Assembly: GCF_000014145.1 (NCBI RefSeq)
Contig: NC_008255.1
Span: 2,744,001 to 2,808,000, forward strand
DNA: 64,000 bases
Direction of reading: 5' to 3'
Source: Cytophaga hutchinsonii ATCC 33406
GTDB lineage: Bacteria > Bacteroidota > Bacteroidia > Cytophagales > Cytophagaceae
Of the stretch, positions 24,318 through 33,719 are shown piece after piece. Under the pieces are notes generated by a model. It saw only the letters and a program-made list of their open reading frames with translations, was not told the DNA's origin and searched no databases. How positions within the stretch are numbered: position 1 is the stretch's first letter; each line of letters opens with the position of its first letter. A program made the translations under genes and the position numbers.

Positions 24318-25232
24318 ATGAACAGAATCGCGCGTGCCCATATTTTTTTATCTATACTCACCATCATTTCCGGATTTAATTATACTATTGCCAAAATAGC
24401 AATGCCTGTTCCCATTCAACCATCTTCCATCATCTGGATCCGCATGTGTTGTACAACCATTTTCTTTTTCTTCTTCATCCTGCTTGCCAAACGTTCCTTC
24501 TTTATTGCTGCGGAAGATCGGTTACGGCTTTTTTTATGTGCCATCTTTGGTATTACTATCAACCAGATCTTCTTTTTTGAAGGTTTAAGCAGAACCATGC
24601 CCATCAATACATCGCTGATCATGGCGGGTATCCCCATAACGGTCTTTATTCTTTCCGCCATCTTTTTAAAAGAAAAAATGAACTGGATGAATACACTAGG
24701 CTTAACACTTAGTGCAGCGGGTGCAGCGCTGCTTTTGCTTGATTCCAAAGGAAAACTCAATGGTTTATTCATCGGAGATCTGTTTATTCTGATCAATGCC
24801 ATTTCGTATGGCATCTTTCTGATCCTGGCACGCCAGCTGATGCAGAAATACGATTCGGTTACGGTCATCTTCTGGATCTTTCTGATTGGCGCGTGCCTTA
24901 CATTCCCGTACAGCTATGCGAATTACACGCATACCGACTGGGCGCACCTGCCTGTATTGGTATGGCTGGCAGTAGGATTTATTGTAGTATTTGCAACCAT
25001 TGTAAATTACTACATCGGTGTTGATGTACTGAAAGATGTAAGTCCGGCGGTATCCAGCATGTATGTATACATACAGCCGATCTTTACAACAGCGATTGCA
25101 ATGTACTTTGGCTCGGATAAAATGGATGCACAAAAGTTATTTTATGCGCTGGCCATTTTACTGGGTGTATACCTGGTAAGTAAAAGCACCGGAAAAAAAA
25201 CGTTGGTGGATGATAAAAAAGGACCTGCCTGA
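24318..25232 (+). CDS. EamA/DMT-family transporter
   Basis: 304 residues with ten hydrophobic helices in two EamA repeats (about 10-130 and 150-285). The first repeat has FNYTIAKIAMPVPIQP and the second ISYGIFLILARQLMQKY. Members export or import metabolites such as amino acids or nucleotide sugars across the inner membrane; the substrate here cannot be read. SPAVSSMYVYIQPIFTTAIA near 245 is typical of the second repeat's last helices. It forms a single-gene unit. Confidence 0.88.
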   Translation: MNRIARAHIFLSILTIISGFNYTIAKIAMPVPIQPSSIIWIRMCCTTIFFFFFILLAKRSFFIAAEDRLRLFLCAIFGITINQIFFFEGLSRTMPINTSLIMAGIPITVFILSAIFLKEKMNWMNTLGLTLSAAGAALLLLDSKGKLNGLFIGDLFILINAISYGIFLILARQLMQKYDSVTVIFWIFLIGACLTFPYSYANYTHTDWAHLPVLVWLAVGFIVVFATIVNYYIGVDVLKDVSPAVSSMYVYIQPIFTTAIAMYFGSDKMDAQKLFYALAILLGVYLVSKSTGKKTLVDDKKGPA

Positions 25233-25394
25233 GTGTGCTACGGATTCCCTAAAAGTCGTTTTTTAAGGTGGATAAGCCCTTTTTATATCATTCAGGCATT
25301 TTTCAGAACAAAACCGGCTGAATATCCGGGAAAATTTCTCTGGATTAAATTTCAATAAAAAAGAATAAAATCTAGTTGTTGAGTAAAATAAGGT

Positions 25395-25402
25395 TATTTT
25401 TG
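25395..25402 (+). promoter_or_regulatory. Promoter -7 box for the RRM gene
   Basis: TATTTTTG matches TAnnTTTG exactly and lies 42 bp before the ATG. A TTG pair about 17-20 bp upstream could be the -33 element, though the spacing is a little short. Confidence 0.5.
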
Positions 25403-25444
25403 TAGAAACAAGTTACAATCAATTTACACTAGGTTATTTATATT

Positions 25445-25876
25445 ATGAACATCTTTGTTGGAAGCCTTCCATTTAGTTTAGAAGAAAACGAATTAAGAGA
25501 ATTTTTTGAAGAGTATGGTGAAGTTAGTTCAGTGAAAATTATCTCTGACAAATTCACAGGAAGAAGCAAAGGCTTCGGTTTTGTTGAAATGCCCGATGAT
25601 GCAGCTGCACAAAAAGCTATTGACGAATTAAATGGTGCTGAAGTTAACGGACGTACAATCGTTGTTAACAAATCAGAAGAGAAAAAAGATGGTCCAAGAA
25701 GAAGTGGATTTAGTGGTGGCGGCAACCGTGGCGGTGGCGGCGGTTACAGCGGCGGTGGTAATGGCGGCGGCGGTTACGGTGGAAACCGTAGCGGTGGCGG
25801 TGGTTACGGCGGTGGCGGTAACAGCAGAGGTTTCGGCGGAAGCGGAACTGGCCGTAACAGCAGAGGTGATCGTTAA
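25445..25876 (+). CDS. Glycine-rich RRM RNA-binding protein
   Basis: Residues 1-78 are one RRM domain: RNP2 NIFVGSLPF at 2-10 and RNP1 RSKGFGFVEM at about 40-49, both with the aromatic residues that stack on RNA bases. Residues 85-143 are a low-complexity tail of Gly, Asn, Tyr and Arg, as in plant and cyanobacterial glycine-rich RNA-binding proteins and those of Bacteroidota. The likely role is RNA chaperone or post-transcriptional regulator, sometimes cold-induced. It is a single-gene unit with its own promoter box and terminator. Confidence 0.93.
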   Translation: MNIFVGSLPFSLEENELREFFEEYGEVSSVKIISDKFTGRSKGFGFVEMPDDAAAQKAIDELNGAEVNGRTIVVNKSEEKKDGPRRSGFSGGGNRGGGGGYSGGGNGGGGYGGNRSGGGGYGGGGNSRGFGGSGTGRNSRGDR

Positions 25877-25892
25877 TCAACACGCATCATAT

Positions 25893-25927
25893 AAAAAAAG
25901 GCTTCGTATTTCCACGAAGCCTTTTTT
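25893..25927 (+). terminator. Rho-independent terminator after the RRM gene
   Basis: Arms aaaaaaggcttcg (25894-25906) and cgaagcctttttt (25914-25926), 17 bp after the stop. The flanking A and T runs make it usable in both directions. Confidence 0.85.
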
Positions 25928-25947
25928 GTTTTCTGTGTCACGTCCTG

Positions 25948-25976
25948 AAATAAGTTGACACAAAATCGACTTATTT
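25948..25976. repeat. Small inverted repeat of unknown role
   Basis: aaataagttga (25948-25958) and tcgacttattt (25966-25976) pair with one mismatch around a 7-nt loop. The surrounding 25930-26148 has no gene on either strand. Confidence 0.4.
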
Positions 25977-26148
25977 ATGAAAGATTCAGGCAGGAAACAA
26001 TGTGTTCAGGCGTAGACAACGGGATTACAATTCAACCTTTAAATTAAGTATCGTAAGCCAGGTTGAAAAGTGCCAATTAACGGATACATGGTCAGTGAAA
26101 CAGTCTCATTGTCTAAAAATAATAGCGCAATGGAAATATCAGTAACTA

Positions 26149-27072
26149 TTATTTCCTTGTCTGCATGCTCACACCTGTCTGTAACGTAAACGTTTCAAAA
26201 AAATCCCAGATAGCCTGACTGCCATTGAAATCTTTACTTTTTCTGCCCATCAGCTTAAACGCCTTTGCAGCACCCGGCCAGGTATGGCCGCCATTATAGA
26301 TTTTATAAAACCAGACTTCCGATCCATTTGCACAATGTGTATACTTAATGAGAATAGAAGAAGTATGGTCTTTCTTACTTGTATTGGGTACAAAAACCGT
26401 ATCCGGTTTGTTTTCACATTGATCTTTCAATGCCCATAATCTCACCACTTCTTCCGCACCAAATGCCTGCTTCATACCCGTATACCGCATGATGTGATCC
26501 TTTGTTCCATGTATATGCATAACGGGCACGCTACGTTCCGGTGTACAATAAATCAGTGTACTATCCGACATTAACCCCGATACCGAGGCAATAGCTGCAA
26601 TACGTTTACTCATTTCACAGGCAATGCGGTAAGTAAAGGATCCGCCTAAACTTACACCTGTAACATAGATCCGGTTTTTATCAATCGAATACGCAGCCTC
26701 AAGTGTATCTAACAGGGCATTGAAATAGGCAATGTCATCGTGCCCCTGAATATATGAAGTAAAGCCCAGGCCTGCATTCCAGCCCTGGTGATACGATTGC
26801 GGATACACTGCTATAAAGCCTTCCTTGTCGGCAACGGCATCAAGCTGGCAGTAGTGCTGATGTTTTATTGCTGCTGAACCCAGACCGTGAAAATTAACAA
26901 CAAGTGAATAGGCTTTACCTTGTATATATCCTTTCGGTAAATGAAGCAGGTAAGTTGTTTTCTCTTCACCAAACTGCATGGTATGTTCCTCCTGTGTGCC
27001 TTTTGCATAACCGGAAACAAAAAACAGCATAATACAGCTCATTTTTATACAAATGAGCTGTACTGTTTTCAT
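26149..27072 (-). CDS. Exported PHB-depolymerase/feruloyl-esterase-like hydrolase
   Basis: This alpha/beta-hydrolase of the LpqC/esterase-PHB branch has a signal peptide from Met at 27072 (MKTVQLICIKMSCIMLFFVS). Landmarks are the oxyanion strand VVNFHGLGSA, WNAGLGF, the nucleophile elbow GVSLGG (Ser about 141 from this start), PVMHIHGTKDHIM with the likely acid Asp, and YNGGHTWPG with the catalytic His. Related enzymes cleave feruloyl or acetyl esters from xylan, or polyester. With the GH11 xylanase in the same window, a xylan side-chain role is attractive but unproven. The frame is open to 27099. Confidence 0.85.
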   Translation of the reverse strand: MKTVQLICIKMSCIMLFFVSGYAKGTQEEHTMQFGEEKTTYLLHLPKGYIQGKAYSLVVNFHGLGSAAIKHQHYCQLDAVADKEGFIAVYPQSYHQGWNAGLGFTSYIQGHDDIAYFNALLDTLEAAYSIDKNRIYVTGVSLGGSFTYRIACEMSKRIAAIASVSGLMSDSTLIYCTPERSVPVMHIHGTKDHIMRYTGMKQAFGAEEVVRLWALKDQCENKPDTVFVPNTSKKDHTSSILIKYTHCANGSEVWFYKIYNGGHTWPGAAKAFKLMGRKSKDFNGSQAIWDFFETFTLQTGVSMQTRK

Positions 27073-27123
27073 ACCTTCAAACTTCCTCCACATAATCAAA
27101 ACCGCTATTGTGTTTTATCTGCC

Positions 27124-28608
27124 TTATATTCTTTGTACCCAAACGGAAACACTTCCACCTTTCGTTTTAAATTCTGCCCAGCCGTTTTCAGCAATGTGTA
27201 CTTCTTCCTGAACATGCCCCAGATAATCATAGAATGTTTTACCTGTATGCCTTGCGCCTATTTCCATGTGTTTGAAACCATCTTCACCGTTGGATAATAA
27301 AACAGCACAGCCGGTTTTATCATCATCCTCTTTGCCTTCTCTTGTCCAGCCAACACAATTCGGATGATCAAAATAATCACGTTGATAACCATAAGCAAAC
27401 TCTTTACGTGCTTTTAATAATCCTTCAAGTGCATCGCATTTGGGCATATTAATTTCATATTCATTTCCATCCTTACCTTTATCTTTGTAAGAAGTGCCAT
27501 ACAGATCCGGATAAAATACACACGGATATCCTTTTTCGCGTAACAGGATAAGTGCATACGCCAATCCCTTAAACCACGGATTAACCGGAGCCTCAAGTGC
27601 CTGCAAAGGCTGTGTATCATGATTATCAATAAGTGTTACGGCGAGATCCGGAACTTCCTGTACCAGGCTGCCATCAAAAATGGCAGCCATGTTATAATCT
27701 TTCCCCTGCTGTGATGCAGCATACAGATTGTGATGCAGGGAGGCATCGAATAATGTCATACGGCCCTCCGTCGCTTCAATATATCTTTTTAACAAAGGAA
27801 GATCACCGGGCGCCCAGTATTCACCAACCACAAACAAGTCATTTTTCAAACTGCGCATGTAATCAATGAATTCAATGATAAACCGTGGAGAAATATGTTT
27901 GATCGCATCTAACCGAATGCCATGAAAACCTGTTGTTTCCAGATACCACTTACCCCAGTTTTTAATTTCATCCCTTACTGCCGGATTACGGTATTCAATA
28001 TCCGCGCACATCAAATAATCAAAGTTTCCTTTTTCAACATCAATCACTTCTTCCCATCCGTCACCGTATTCATTCTGTATACTAAAAATTGCAGTTTCTT
28101 TTGTCTGCTCATCATAATCTACGCCTGAAAAACATTGTGAGTCCCAGATAAAATCAGAATACTTTTTATTTCTTCCCGGAAATGTAAATTTCGTATAAGC
28201 TTCAATTTCGTACCTGTCACTGATAAATTCATTTCTATTTTCCGGGTCTACTTTTTTAACCCAAACTTTCTGTGTTTCATCTGCGCCGCCTTTATGATTC
28301 AGTACAATATCCGCAATCGCCGTGATGCCGTTTTCCTGCAGCGCTTTAATACATGCCAGATATTCATCTTTAGATCCGTAACGTGTTTCTACTGTTCCTT
28401 TCTGATCAAACTCACCCAGATCATACAAATCATACACATCATACCCTCTTGACTCCATACCCAAAGATCCTTTAGACGCCGGAGGAAGCCACACTGCTGT
28501 AACACCCAAACCTGCCAATCTTGGTGCTTCATCTTTTAAATAATTCCATAAACTGCCATTGTCTCTTGAGTACCAATGAAAAAATTGAATCATTATTCCG
28601 TTTAACAT
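27124..28608 (-). CDS. Alpha-amylase, GH13 subfamily 5 type
   Basis: 494 residues without a signal peptide, so probably cytoplasmic. The (beta/alpha)8 barrel begins IMIQFFHWYSRDNGSLWNYL. Conserved region I is DIVLNHKGGAD (about 100-110). The nucleophile is Asp234 in GIRLDAIKHIS, the acid/base Glu263 in VVGEYWAPGD and the transition-state Asp331 in IDNHDTQP. The C-terminal beta domain ends GSVSVWVQRI. The enzyme hydrolyses alpha-1,4 glucan inside the cell, probably glycogen or imported maltodextrin. It is followed 51 bp later by the esterase gene on the same strand. Confidence 0.94.
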   Translation of the reverse strand: MLNGIMIQFFHWYSRDNGSLWNYLKDEAPRLAGLGVTAVWLPPASKGSLGMESRGYDVYDLYDLGEFDQKGTVETRYGSKDEYLACIKALQENGITAIADIVLNHKGGADETQKVWVKKVDPENRNEFISDRYEIEAYTKFTFPGRNKKYSDFIWDSQCFSGVDYDEQTKETAIFSIQNEYGDGWEEVIDVEKGNFDYLMCADIEYRNPAVRDEIKNWGKWYLETTGFHGIRLDAIKHISPRFIIEFIDYMRSLKNDLFVVGEYWAPGDLPLLKRYIEATEGRMTLFDASLHHNLYAASQQGKDYNMAAIFDGSLVQEVPDLAVTLIDNHDTQPLQALEAPVNPWFKGLAYALILLREKGYPCVFYPDLYGTSYKDKGKDGNEYEINMPKCDALEGLLKARKEFAYGYQRDYFDHPNCVGWTREGKEDDDKTGCAVLLSNGEDGFKHMEIGARHTGKTFYDYLGHVQEEVHIAENGWAEFKTKGGSVSVWVQRI

Positions 28609-28863
28609 AGTTCGTGTTTTTTTAAGATAGAAAATGCATTAAGGGAAAGAACTACGATATGCGTTTAGGGGTGTATTTCTTTACTCTATTATAGAATAAA
28701 AGTAGAGTTATTTTAAAAAAGGCCAGTTACATCTTTCTTTGTTGTTTTATCATAATTATCACATTTGAAAAAATAAAGCCTTATGATAATTATATTTTAA
28801 CCCTTGCTTATAAGAATGAATGTTACCTGAATAATTAAAAAGTACTAAAAAATAAAACAATAC

Positions 28864-29364
28864 TTATCTATCCTGAAACAAGATTTCCAACCTGTTACGT
28901 TCAGATTTTCCATGCACAATAAAATGAGCCAGTTGCCAGGTCTGCGTTTGCTGAGCCTGTTTATTTTCTGTACGATCCCAGGGCGCATACACACGTATTC
29001 CTCGCTTACCAGTATTTTTTCCTGCTGAAATAATCCGGTTCTCTGTCAACACTTTTTTTGAAAATACAAACTGCCCGGTCTGTTCTCCGTTTCGTACAAA
29101 GATCACGATAAAATCAAATGCATCGGCCGCATCAAAGGGAGTTGTAATGCCTTCCGGATTTCTTTTCCAGATGGTAACAAATTGGCCGGTCTTGGTGGGT
29201 GTACGTTTAGCAACCCTAAAAATGATTTTTTTGTTATTAAGCCGAAAAGTAGCGGCGCCATACTCCGTGCTTTCTGACTCGGGCTGTATCTCACTACATG
29301 CCCACCCATACGTTTCGTATATCTTTTGAACAACATTTGCATCCGGATGAATCCTGCCTTTCAT
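28864..29364 (-). CDS. MepB-family protein
   Basis: A soluble protein of 166 residues with the run typical of MepB (PF08877): ESESTEYGAATFRLNNKKI, FRVAKRTPTKTGQFVTIWKR, DFIVIFVRNGEQTGQFVF, GKRGIRVYAPWD and the terminal QTQTWQLAHFI. Staphylococcal mepB sits beside a multidrug pump but its own function is unknown. Here there is no pump nearby. The 255 bp upstream (28609-28863) is AT-rich without a gene, with a short inverted repeat ataattatca / tgataattat near 28755-28790. Confidence 0.8.
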   Translation of the reverse strand: MKGRIHPDANVVQKIYETYGWACSEIQPESESTEYGAATFRLNNKKIIFRVAKRTPTKTGQFVTIWKRNPEGITTPFDAADAFDFIVIFVRNGEQTGQFVFSKKVLTENRIISAGKNTGKRGIRVYAPWDRTENKQAQQTQTWQLAHFIVHGKSERNRLEILFQDR

Positions 29365-29390
29365 GTATGTATTTTTATACTGACCTGAAA

Positions 29391-29420
29391 TAAAAATGCT
29401 TCGCCTTATAGCGAAGCATT
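29391..29420 (-). terminator. Rho-independent terminator after galE
   Basis: Arms aatgcttcgc (29395-29404) and gcgaagcatt (29411-29420), 27 bp past the galE stop, followed by T-rich sequence on the minus strand. Confidence 0.75.
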
Positions 29421-29446
29421 CATAATTTCAATATGAAGTGTTCGTA

Positions 29447-30448
29447 TTAATTTTTTCCATAACGGCCGCTACGTTCGCCATTCTCCCATTTCCAGGCCGT
29501 TGCGATGATTTCTTCAATATTTACGTAACGTGCTTTCCAGCCCAGTTCTTTCCAGGCTTTTTCAGCATTCGCAACCAGATGACTTGGATCACCTGCTCTG
29601 CGTTCACCATATTTTACCGGTACCTTTTTACCTGTAGCCCGCTCCGCTGCATCGATCATCTCTTTAACTGAATAACCAACTCCCGTACCTAAATTACAGA
29701 TAACCGGACCTTTACCAGACAATAGATAAGTAAACGCTTTAATGTGTGCATCTGCAAGGTCTTCAACGTGAATATAGTCACGTACACAGGTACCATCCGG
29801 TGTTTCATAATCTGTACCAAATACAGTAATCGCATCGCGTTCCCCTTTGATCGCTTTTAAGATCAATGGAATTAAATGCGGTTCCGGATCGTGATCTTCG
29901 CCGATCAAACCATCTGCCGAACAGCCAGATGCATTAAAATACCGTAAGAAGGCATAATTGATCCCGTAAGCATGGTGGTAATCTTTGATTACACGCTCAA
30001 GCATCCACTTGCTCGCGCCATATGGATTAATGGGTTCTTGCGGATGAGCCTCATCAATAGGCATGTATTTAGGCGAACCATAAGAAGCGCAGGTAGAAGA
30101 AAAAATAATATTTTTACAGCCTGCTTCACGCATAGCATCAAGCAGGGTAATGGAAGCAGCTAAGTTATTGTTGTAATATTTTGTCGGCTCTGTTACAGAC
30201 TCACCCACATAAGCAAATGCAGCAAAGTGCATGACTGCATCTACCTTATATGTTTTAAGAATATCAATAACCAAGGCTTTATTGGCAATGTCCCCTTCAA
30301 CAAAACGTACTTCACTGTTTACGATGGCTTCTCTATGTCCGTAAATAAGATTATCCAGCACAATAACCTGATAATTTAAATTGGCTAATGCACGCACAGC
30401 ATGCGAACCGATATATCCTGCACCACCTGTAACTAAAACTGTTGACAT
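29447..30448 (-). CDS. galE: UDP-glucose 4-epimerase
   Basis: GalE interconverts UDP-glucose and UDP-galactose in the cytoplasm for galactose use and surface polysaccharide. It is an extended short-chain dehydrogenase: NAD-binding GGAGYIGSH at 8-16, DNLIYGHREA, the FAAFAYVGESV segment, catalytic Ser/Thr at 117-119 in FSSTCASYG, and the YxxxK pair Tyr143/Lys147 in NPYGASKWMLE. The sugar-binding NASGCSADGLIGEDHDPEPH is family-typical. The length of 333 is normal. It is a single-gene unit. Confidence 0.96.
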   Translation of the reverse strand: MSTVLVTGGAGYIGSHAVRALANLNYQVIVLDNLIYGHREAIVNSEVRFVEGDIANKALVIDILKTYKVDAVMHFAAFAYVGESVTEPTKYYNNNLAASITLLDAMREAGCKNIIFSSTCASYGSPKYMPIDEAHPQEPINPYGASKWMLERVIKDYHHAYGINYAFLRYFNASGCSADGLIGEDHDPEPHLIPLILKAIKGERDAITVFGTDYETPDGTCVRDYIHVEDLADAHIKAFTYLLSGKGPVICNLGTGVGYSVKEMIDAAERATGKKVPVKYGERRAGDPSHLVANAEKAWKELGWKARYVNIEEIIATAWKWENGERSGRYGKN

Positions 30449-30609
30449 ATTATAAAATTAAACTTTAGCTAAAATAAGTTAATTCACACCGAGAACCAAA
30501 AATTAAGATCGCTACGTATATAATTTAACCGTAACTTATTGATTAAAGAAATATCTCTTTGAAGTAAGCAACACAAATATTATATTAAATTCTATTCCAA
30601 TAAGATACC

Positions 30610-30963
30610 ATGAATATAGAGCATTTAAGAATGTATTGTCTGCAGAAGCCCGGCGTGGAAGAAAGCTTTCCGTTTGATGAAAGCACGCTGGTATTTAAAG
30701 TGGGCGGCAAAATATTCTTATTGCTATCATTAACAAGTAACCCGATTCAATTCAATGTGAAGTGTGACCCTGAAAAAGCAATTGAATTACGTGAAGCCTA
30801 TGATTGTGTGTTACCCGGTTATCACATGAGTAAAAAACACTGGAACACGATTATTCATAATGGTTCTGTTAATGATACATATATAAAGGAATGGATCGAC
30901 CATTCATATGATTTAGTATTTTCCGGATTGTCTAAAAAAATTAAAGAACAACTTATACCATAG
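30610..30963 (+). CDS. MmcQ/YjbR-family protein
   Basis: 117 residues matching the YjbR (DUF419) fold: PGVEESFPFDESTLVFKVGGKIFLLLSL, FNVKCDPEKAIELREAY, VLPGYHMSKKHWNTI. The fold resembles a cytidine-glyoxylate-type or DNA-binding-like alpha/beta domain. Members are often annotated as DNA-binding without proof. There is no membrane or export signal. It lies 61 bp upstream of the dehydrogenase gene on the same strand and may be co-transcribed with it. Confidence 0.88.
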   Translation: MNIEHLRMYCLQKPGVEESFPFDESTLVFKVGGKIFLLLSLTSNPIQFNVKCDPEKAIELREAYDCVLPGYHMSKKHWNTIIHNGSVNDTYIKEWIDHSYDLVFSGLSKKIKEQLIP

Positions 30964-31024
30964 GATACCCTCTTTTTCAAGTTCAAATTACTAACCGTTT
31001 GTTTTTAGTATCCTTACGTATCAC

Positions 31025-32083
31025 ATGACACACATCAATAAAGAAAAACCTGTTCTGGTAACAGGTGCTACAGGATATGTAGCTGGCTGGATTGTAAAAA
31101 AATTACTGGATGAAGGTTTTACCGTGCATGCATCTGTACGAAATCCAACCGATAACGACAAACTGAAATATTTAAATACCCTTGCCCAGCAGGCTTCCGG
31201 AACGATTAAATATTTTAAAGCTGATCTGTTAGAGGCAGGCTCGTATGATGAAGCTATGGAAGGTTGTGAATTGGTATTTCATACCGCTTCTCCGTTCATT
31301 AATAAAGTAGCAGACCCGCAACGTGATTTAGTAGATCCGGCATTGATCGGAACCAAAAACGTATTGGCTTCAGTAAATAAAACTGCGTCTGTAAAACGTG
31401 TGGTGTTAACCAGCAGTGTAGCCGCTATTATTGGTGATGCCATTGACTGCAGCAAAATGCCTGACGGGGCTGGCACGGAAGCACATTGGAACACGACTTC
31501 TACGTTAAATCACCAGCCGTATAATTATTCTAAAACAGTGGCAGAACGGGCTGCCTGGGAAATAAATAAAAAACAGAATCGCTGGGATCTTGTTGTGATA
31601 AATCCTTCACTGGTTATCGGACCAGGTTTAAATCCATTTGCTACTTCTGAAAGCTTTAATATTGTGCGCCAGGTCGGCGATGGCAGCATGCGTTTTGGCA
31701 TACCGGATTTTACCATCGGTGTAGTGGATGTACGTGATCTGGCCGAAGCCCATGTTATTGCCGGCTTAAAGCCTGACGCCGAAGGACGGAATATTATCTC
31801 GGCACAAAATACAGGCTTACTTGAACTGGCAGGTATGCTGCGTAAAAAGTTTGGTACTGCTTACCACTTCCCTACCAGGCTATTGCCTAAATCATTGGTA
31901 TGGCTGCTGGCGCCGCTTGCCGGCTTTAAACGCGACATGATTAACCGAAACGTTGGTTATCCGTGGCGCGTAGATAATACAAAGAGTATTCAGAAGTTAG
32001 GAATACATTACAGGCCGATTGAAGAATCAATCGTTGAATTGTTTCAGCAGATGATTGATAACGGAATTGTGAAGAAAAAATAA
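31025..32083 (+). CDS. NAD(P)-dependent epimerase/aldehyde reductase of the extended SDR type
   Basis: Resembles dihydroflavonol-4-reductase and yeast-type aldehyde reductases. The cofactor loop is VLVTGATGYVAGWIVKKLL with Arg40 in ASVRNP suggesting NADPH. VFHTASPFI follows near 85, the catalytic VVLTSSVAAI (Ser) near 125-134, and the YNYSKTVAE pair (Tyr and Lys, spaced YxxxK-like) near 163-170. It reduces or epimerises small carbonyl substrates in the cytoplasm; the true substrate is unknown. The length of 352 is normal. Confidence 0.88.
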   Translation: MTHINKEKPVLVTGATGYVAGWIVKKLLDEGFTVHASVRNPTDNDKLKYLNTLAQQASGTIKYFKADLLEAGSYDEAMEGCELVFHTASPFINKVADPQRDLVDPALIGTKNVLASVNKTASVKRVVLTSSVAAIIGDAIDCSKMPDGAGTEAHWNTTSTLNHQPYNYSKTVAERAAWEINKKQNRWDLVVINPSLVIGPGLNPFATSESFNIVRQVGDGSMRFGIPDFTIGVVDVRDLAEAHVIAGLKPDAEGRNIISAQNTGLLELAGMLRKKFGTAYHFPTRLLPKSLVWLLAPLAGFKRDMINRNVGYPWRVDNTKSIQKLGIHYRPIEESIVELFQQMIDNGIVKKK

Positions 32084-32093
32084 AACCGGAGAC

Positions 32094-32129
32094 AAATCCT
32101 CCTGGGTTTTAAAAGATCCAGGAGGATTT
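32094..32129. terminator. Hairpin between convergent genes
   Basis: A perfect 12-bp pair, aaatcctcctgg (32094-32105) and ccaggaggattt (32118-32129), lies between convergent transcripts and could end both, although flanking T runs are short. Confidence 0.7.
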
Positions 32130-32142
32130 AATTAACCAAATT

Positions 32143-32607
32143 CTACATCATTTTCAACGCATAAAACGCAATGTTATTTTTAGGATATTCTTTCAGGCAT
32201 TGCTCATACAAAGCTTTGGCTTCTTCCTTCCGTTCCAGGCAGATCAATGAAAAAGCTTTATTTACCAAGGCAATTTCCCGGTAACATAATTTTGAAACAG
32301 TAAATGTTGTAAACACTCTGAACCGGTCTACCCAGCTATAATTTGAAAAAAACTCAGCGCTTTTATCAAAATGTATGATAGCCTGTTCATAATCTCCCTG
32401 CTTTAAGGCACGCATGCCTTTGCGGTGATCAATAGGTACAAAATACCGTAACCCATACGCAAGGACCAGATAGACCATGCCTGCCCAAACGGCTGCTTCG
32501 TCTGAACCGGACAACTGAAACAGAACGATCAGAACAAATAAAAAGACCATCTGCAAAGCGAATGCGCCATAATTTATCGAACGGGTTACGGGTATGTGTT
32601 GTGTCAT
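32143..32607 (-). CDS. Small membrane protein with TPR-like C-terminus
   Basis: 154 residues: two hydrophobic helices near 14-32 and 38-56, then helical repeats (ALKQGDYEQAIIHFDKSAEFF and LERKEEAKALYEQCLKEYPKN) with the A/Y/F spacing of tetratricopeptide units. It is likely an inner-membrane protein with a cytoplasmic interaction domain. The start lies 4 bp after the menC stop, so the two genes form one transcription unit; whether they share a function is unknown. Confidence 0.65.
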   Translation of the reverse strand: MTQHIPVTRSINYGAFALQMVFLFVLIVLFQLSGSDEAAVWAGMVYLVLAYGLRYFVPIDHRKGMRALKQGDYEQAIIHFDKSAEFFSNYSWVDRFRVFTTFTVSKLCYREIALVNKAFSLICLERKEEAKALYEQCLKEYPKNNIAFYALKMM

Positions 32608-32611
32608 GTTT

Positions 32612-33694
32612 CTATCTGTTTTTTAATGCTGAAAAATCCCACGGTTTGGTTGTATCATAAAAAATATGACCGTTTTCAACCGTTAACGGAGATGGAATAT
32701 TATTGTGGTATAAACTTCCTGTACCTAAGCCCTGCGGCATATAAACCGGAAAGGTTGATGTAAATTGACAAATGGCATTCAACCCGATATTCGATTCCAG
32801 CGCAGATGTCATCCACCACTCTATTCCTCTGAATTCTGCCGCACGGATCCATTCTTCTGTTGCAGCAAAGCCGCCTAATAACGTCGGCTTTAAAATAATG
32901 AACGGTGGATTTAATTCTTCCAGCAGTCTTTCTTTCTCCTGCAAAGCAGACATTCCAATAAGCTCTTCGTCCAGCGCAATCTCCAACGCTGCATCTTTGC
33001 ATAATTGACGCATGAGTTCTTCCTGCTTCGGCTTGATTGGCTGCTCAATGGAATGAATGCCGTAAGTTGCCAGCTTCTCTAATTTTTGCCACACATCCTG
33101 TTCTGTAAAAGCACCGTTTGCATCTACGCGGATATTCACCTGCTCTTCCGGGTATTGTTCTCTGATCTTTTCAAAGATCCGGCATTCTTTTTCAAAATCA
33201 ATAGCCCCTACTTTAAACTTCACACAGCTGAACCCGGCCTCTATTTTTTTGATCGCCTGAGCATACATATCTTCCGGCTCATTCATCCATACCAATCCAT
33301 TGATGGCTATAGGTGAACCAAAGGTATAAAAACTGCTTTCAAAGATTTCTCTTTTATACGCATTCAGATAATCTGCCTGCAGCGTCTCAAGCGCCATTAC
33401 AATAGAGGGAAAACCGATCAGGTCCAATTCCGGGATCAATGAATCAACAAACCCTAAGGTATTCCAGGCATGTACGGAACGGGTATTTAAATGCGCACAC
33501 ACTACATTTAACCTCGATTCAAAATCCGGACGGTCATCAATACTTAATCCTTTCAGCGGACCGCATTCTCCATAAAATTCTTTTCCTGATTCTTCACCAA
33601 TAAGGTACCAGGTGTCTTTGTGTGTAAGCACACCTCTTGATGTGCCAGCCTGAAAGGTAAAATCCAGGCGGTGTTTTTTCCAGCGGATCTCCAT
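32612..33694 (-). CDS. menC: o-Succinylbenzoate synthase
   Basis: An enolase-superfamily enzyme that dehydrates SHCHC to o-succinylbenzoate in menaquinone synthesis. Active-site elements are visible in order: the KxK motif at 159-161 (CVKFKVG), metal ligands Asp191 (NIRVDANGAF), Glu217 (HSIEQPI) and Asp242 (EIALDEELIG), and the second catalytic Lys269 (FIILKPTLLGGF). The N-terminal capping domain is present. The length of 360 is normal. Menaquinone is the usual respiratory quinone of Bacteroidota; no other men gene is in the window. Confidence 0.93.
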   Translation of the reverse strand: MEIRWKKHRLDFTFQAGTSRGVLTHKDTWYLIGEESGKEFYGECGPLKGLSIDDRPDFESRLNVVCAHLNTRSVHAWNTLGFVDSLIPELDLIGFPSIVMALETLQADYLNAYKREIFESSFYTFGSPIAINGLVWMNEPEDMYAQAIKKIEAGFSCVKFKVGAIDFEKECRIFEKIREQYPEEQVNIRVDANGAFTEQDVWQKLEKLATYGIHSIEQPIKPKQEELMRQLCKDAALEIALDEELIGMSALQEKERLLEELNPPFIILKPTLLGGFAATEEWIRAAEFRGIEWWMTSALESNIGLNAICQFTSTFPVYMPQGLGTGSLYHNNIPSPLTVENGHIFYDTTKPWDFSALKNR

Positions 33695-33719
33695 AGGTAT
33701 AAACTACTGCAAAGAAATT

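Noticed and set aside
25930-26040. End of an insertion sequence
   Set aside because: A small inverted repeat and a GTCCTGAAATAAGTTGACA stretch are suggestive, but no partner end, target duplication or transposase fragment was found.
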